Assembly: GCA_030044325.1 (NCBI GenBank) | Contig: JASHWA010000056.1 | Span: 1 to 40,264, forward strand | Direction: 5' to 3' | DNA: 40,264 nucleotides | Origin: Bryobacteraceae bacterium | GTDB taxonomy: Bacteria; Acidobacteriota; Terriglobia; Bryobacterales; Bryobacteraceae | Shown: positions 39,802-40,264 of the stretch, one piece after another | How positions within the stretch are numbered: the first letter of the stretch is position 1 | Layout: each line of letters opens with the position of its first letter | Translations under genes and position numbers: made by a program | The notes under the pieces: model-generated | What the model saw: only the letters and a program-made list of their open reading frames with translations | What the model was told of the DNA's origin: nothing | The model's database searches: none

Positions 39802-40264
39802 TTAAACGTCCTTTTTGCGTGGATCCTTGCCCGGCAGATTCTCCGGATTCTCATGAACCTTGTGGCGAAACGCCGCGTTCATCCCCGCCGCGAGCGATAC
39901 CGTCCCATCGCCGTATTTATCGCGAATCCGATCGACCGCCCGCAGCGTCTTTCGCCAGCGCTCGGTCTTATCTTCGTCGAGCAGGCTCGTCTGCCCTTCC
40001 CCCGCTTTGAGCGACTGCGCGTACACGCCGAGCAGCCGGATTTTCTTCCGCGTCCACGCCTTGTGAAACAATTCCCGCGCGGCGTTGGCGATCTCCCAGT
40101 CGATCTGCGTCGCGTGATCCAGCGTGCGCGCTCGCGTGAACGTCGAAAAATCCGAGTAGCGCAGCTTGATCTGCACCGTGCGCGAGAACAGCCCATGATC
40201 GCGCAGCCGCCGCGCGACCATCTCCGACAGGCGCACCAGAATCGAATCGAGCGCCCCCGCATCC
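39802..40264 (-). CDS. dinB: Y-family DNA polymerase (DinB/Pol IV), C-terminal part (5' end outside window)
   Basis: The frame is open to the window end and begins DAGALDSILVRLSEMVARRL. It then has RTVQIKLRYSDFSTFTRARTL, the little-finger domain signature of Pol IV, followed by IRLLGVYAQSL, the family's usual end of that domain. The tail (about 60 residues) continues with VDRIRDKYGDGTVSLAAG and ends in a Lys-rich stretch; the last part resembles the PCNA/clamp-binding region of DinB only loosely. The catalytic palm domain lies outside the window. Confidence 0.9.
   Translation of the reverse strand, partial: DAGALDSILVRLSEMVARRLRDHGLFSRTVQIKLRYSDFSTFTRARTLDHATQIDWEIANAARELFHKAWTRKKIRLLGVYAQSLKAGEGQTSLLDEDKTERWRKTLRAVDRIRDKYGDGTVSLAAGMNAAFRHKVHENPENLPGKDPRKKDV

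Noticed and set aside
1..40264. tRNA, rRNA or insertion-sequence genes
   Set aside because: None recognised by reading; small palindromes are present but no transposase.

Overview
The window is GC-rich bacterial chromosome with no phage genes, transposases, rRNA or tRNA that I can see. The gene content suggests an acidobacterium of the Solibacter/Bryobacter kind. The hints are carboxypeptidase-regulatory-like secreted proteins, a DUF885 peptidase, a matrixin-like protease with Ig-like repeats, a membrane-bound winged-helix protein, and several families of short palindromes between genes. The taxonomic call is inference, not a database result.

Layout. 1-424 holds the end of a lemA-type gene. 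530-6780 is a tightly packed flagellar operon on the + strand (flgB-flgC-fliE-fliF-fliG-fliH-fliI-fliJ) encoding the proximal rod, MS ring, switch and export ATPase; an 89-nt hairpin element lies between fliH and fliI. An ExeA-type AAA+ ATPase faces it at 6912-7784. 8288-13626 on the - strand is a type III-A CRISPR effector module in the order cas10(csm1)-csm2-csm3-csm4-csm5. It has no array, cas6, adaptation genes or visible cyclic-oligoadenylate effector. Cas10 lacks an HD nuclease domain but keeps GGDD, and Csm2 carries a long, repeat-rich, apparently disordered N-terminal extension.

13668-18288 is a run of - strand genes: a small conserved protein, a membrane/winged-helix protein, an amidohydrolase, and a group comprising a TlpA thioredoxin, two small secreted beta-sandwich proteins and a LysW-like zinc ribbon with a very acidic tail. 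18349-23900 holds a phosphopantetheinyl transferase, a large secreted metzincin with a small secreted partner, and a family 39 glycosyltransferase. A 504-bp gap (23901-24404) with a 20-bp tandem repeat and a purine-rich leader precedes a DksA/TraR zinc-finger gene.

24871-40264 is mostly housekeeping and envelope genes: YfiH/LACC1-type purine nucleoside phosphorylase, lytic transglycosylase, DMT permease, TPR protein, TonB-like protein, DUF885 peptidase, two S41 processing proteases on either side of D-Ala-D-Ala ligase, arginase and an enoyl-CoA hydratase, a MEDS-domain sensor, a MATE exporter, and the C-terminal part of a Y-family DNA polymerase running off the end.

The parts most worth a second look are the minimal type III-A module with the extended Csm2 and a 100-bp cruciform inside its operon, the LysW-like acidic protein, and the several families of inter-gene palindromes.
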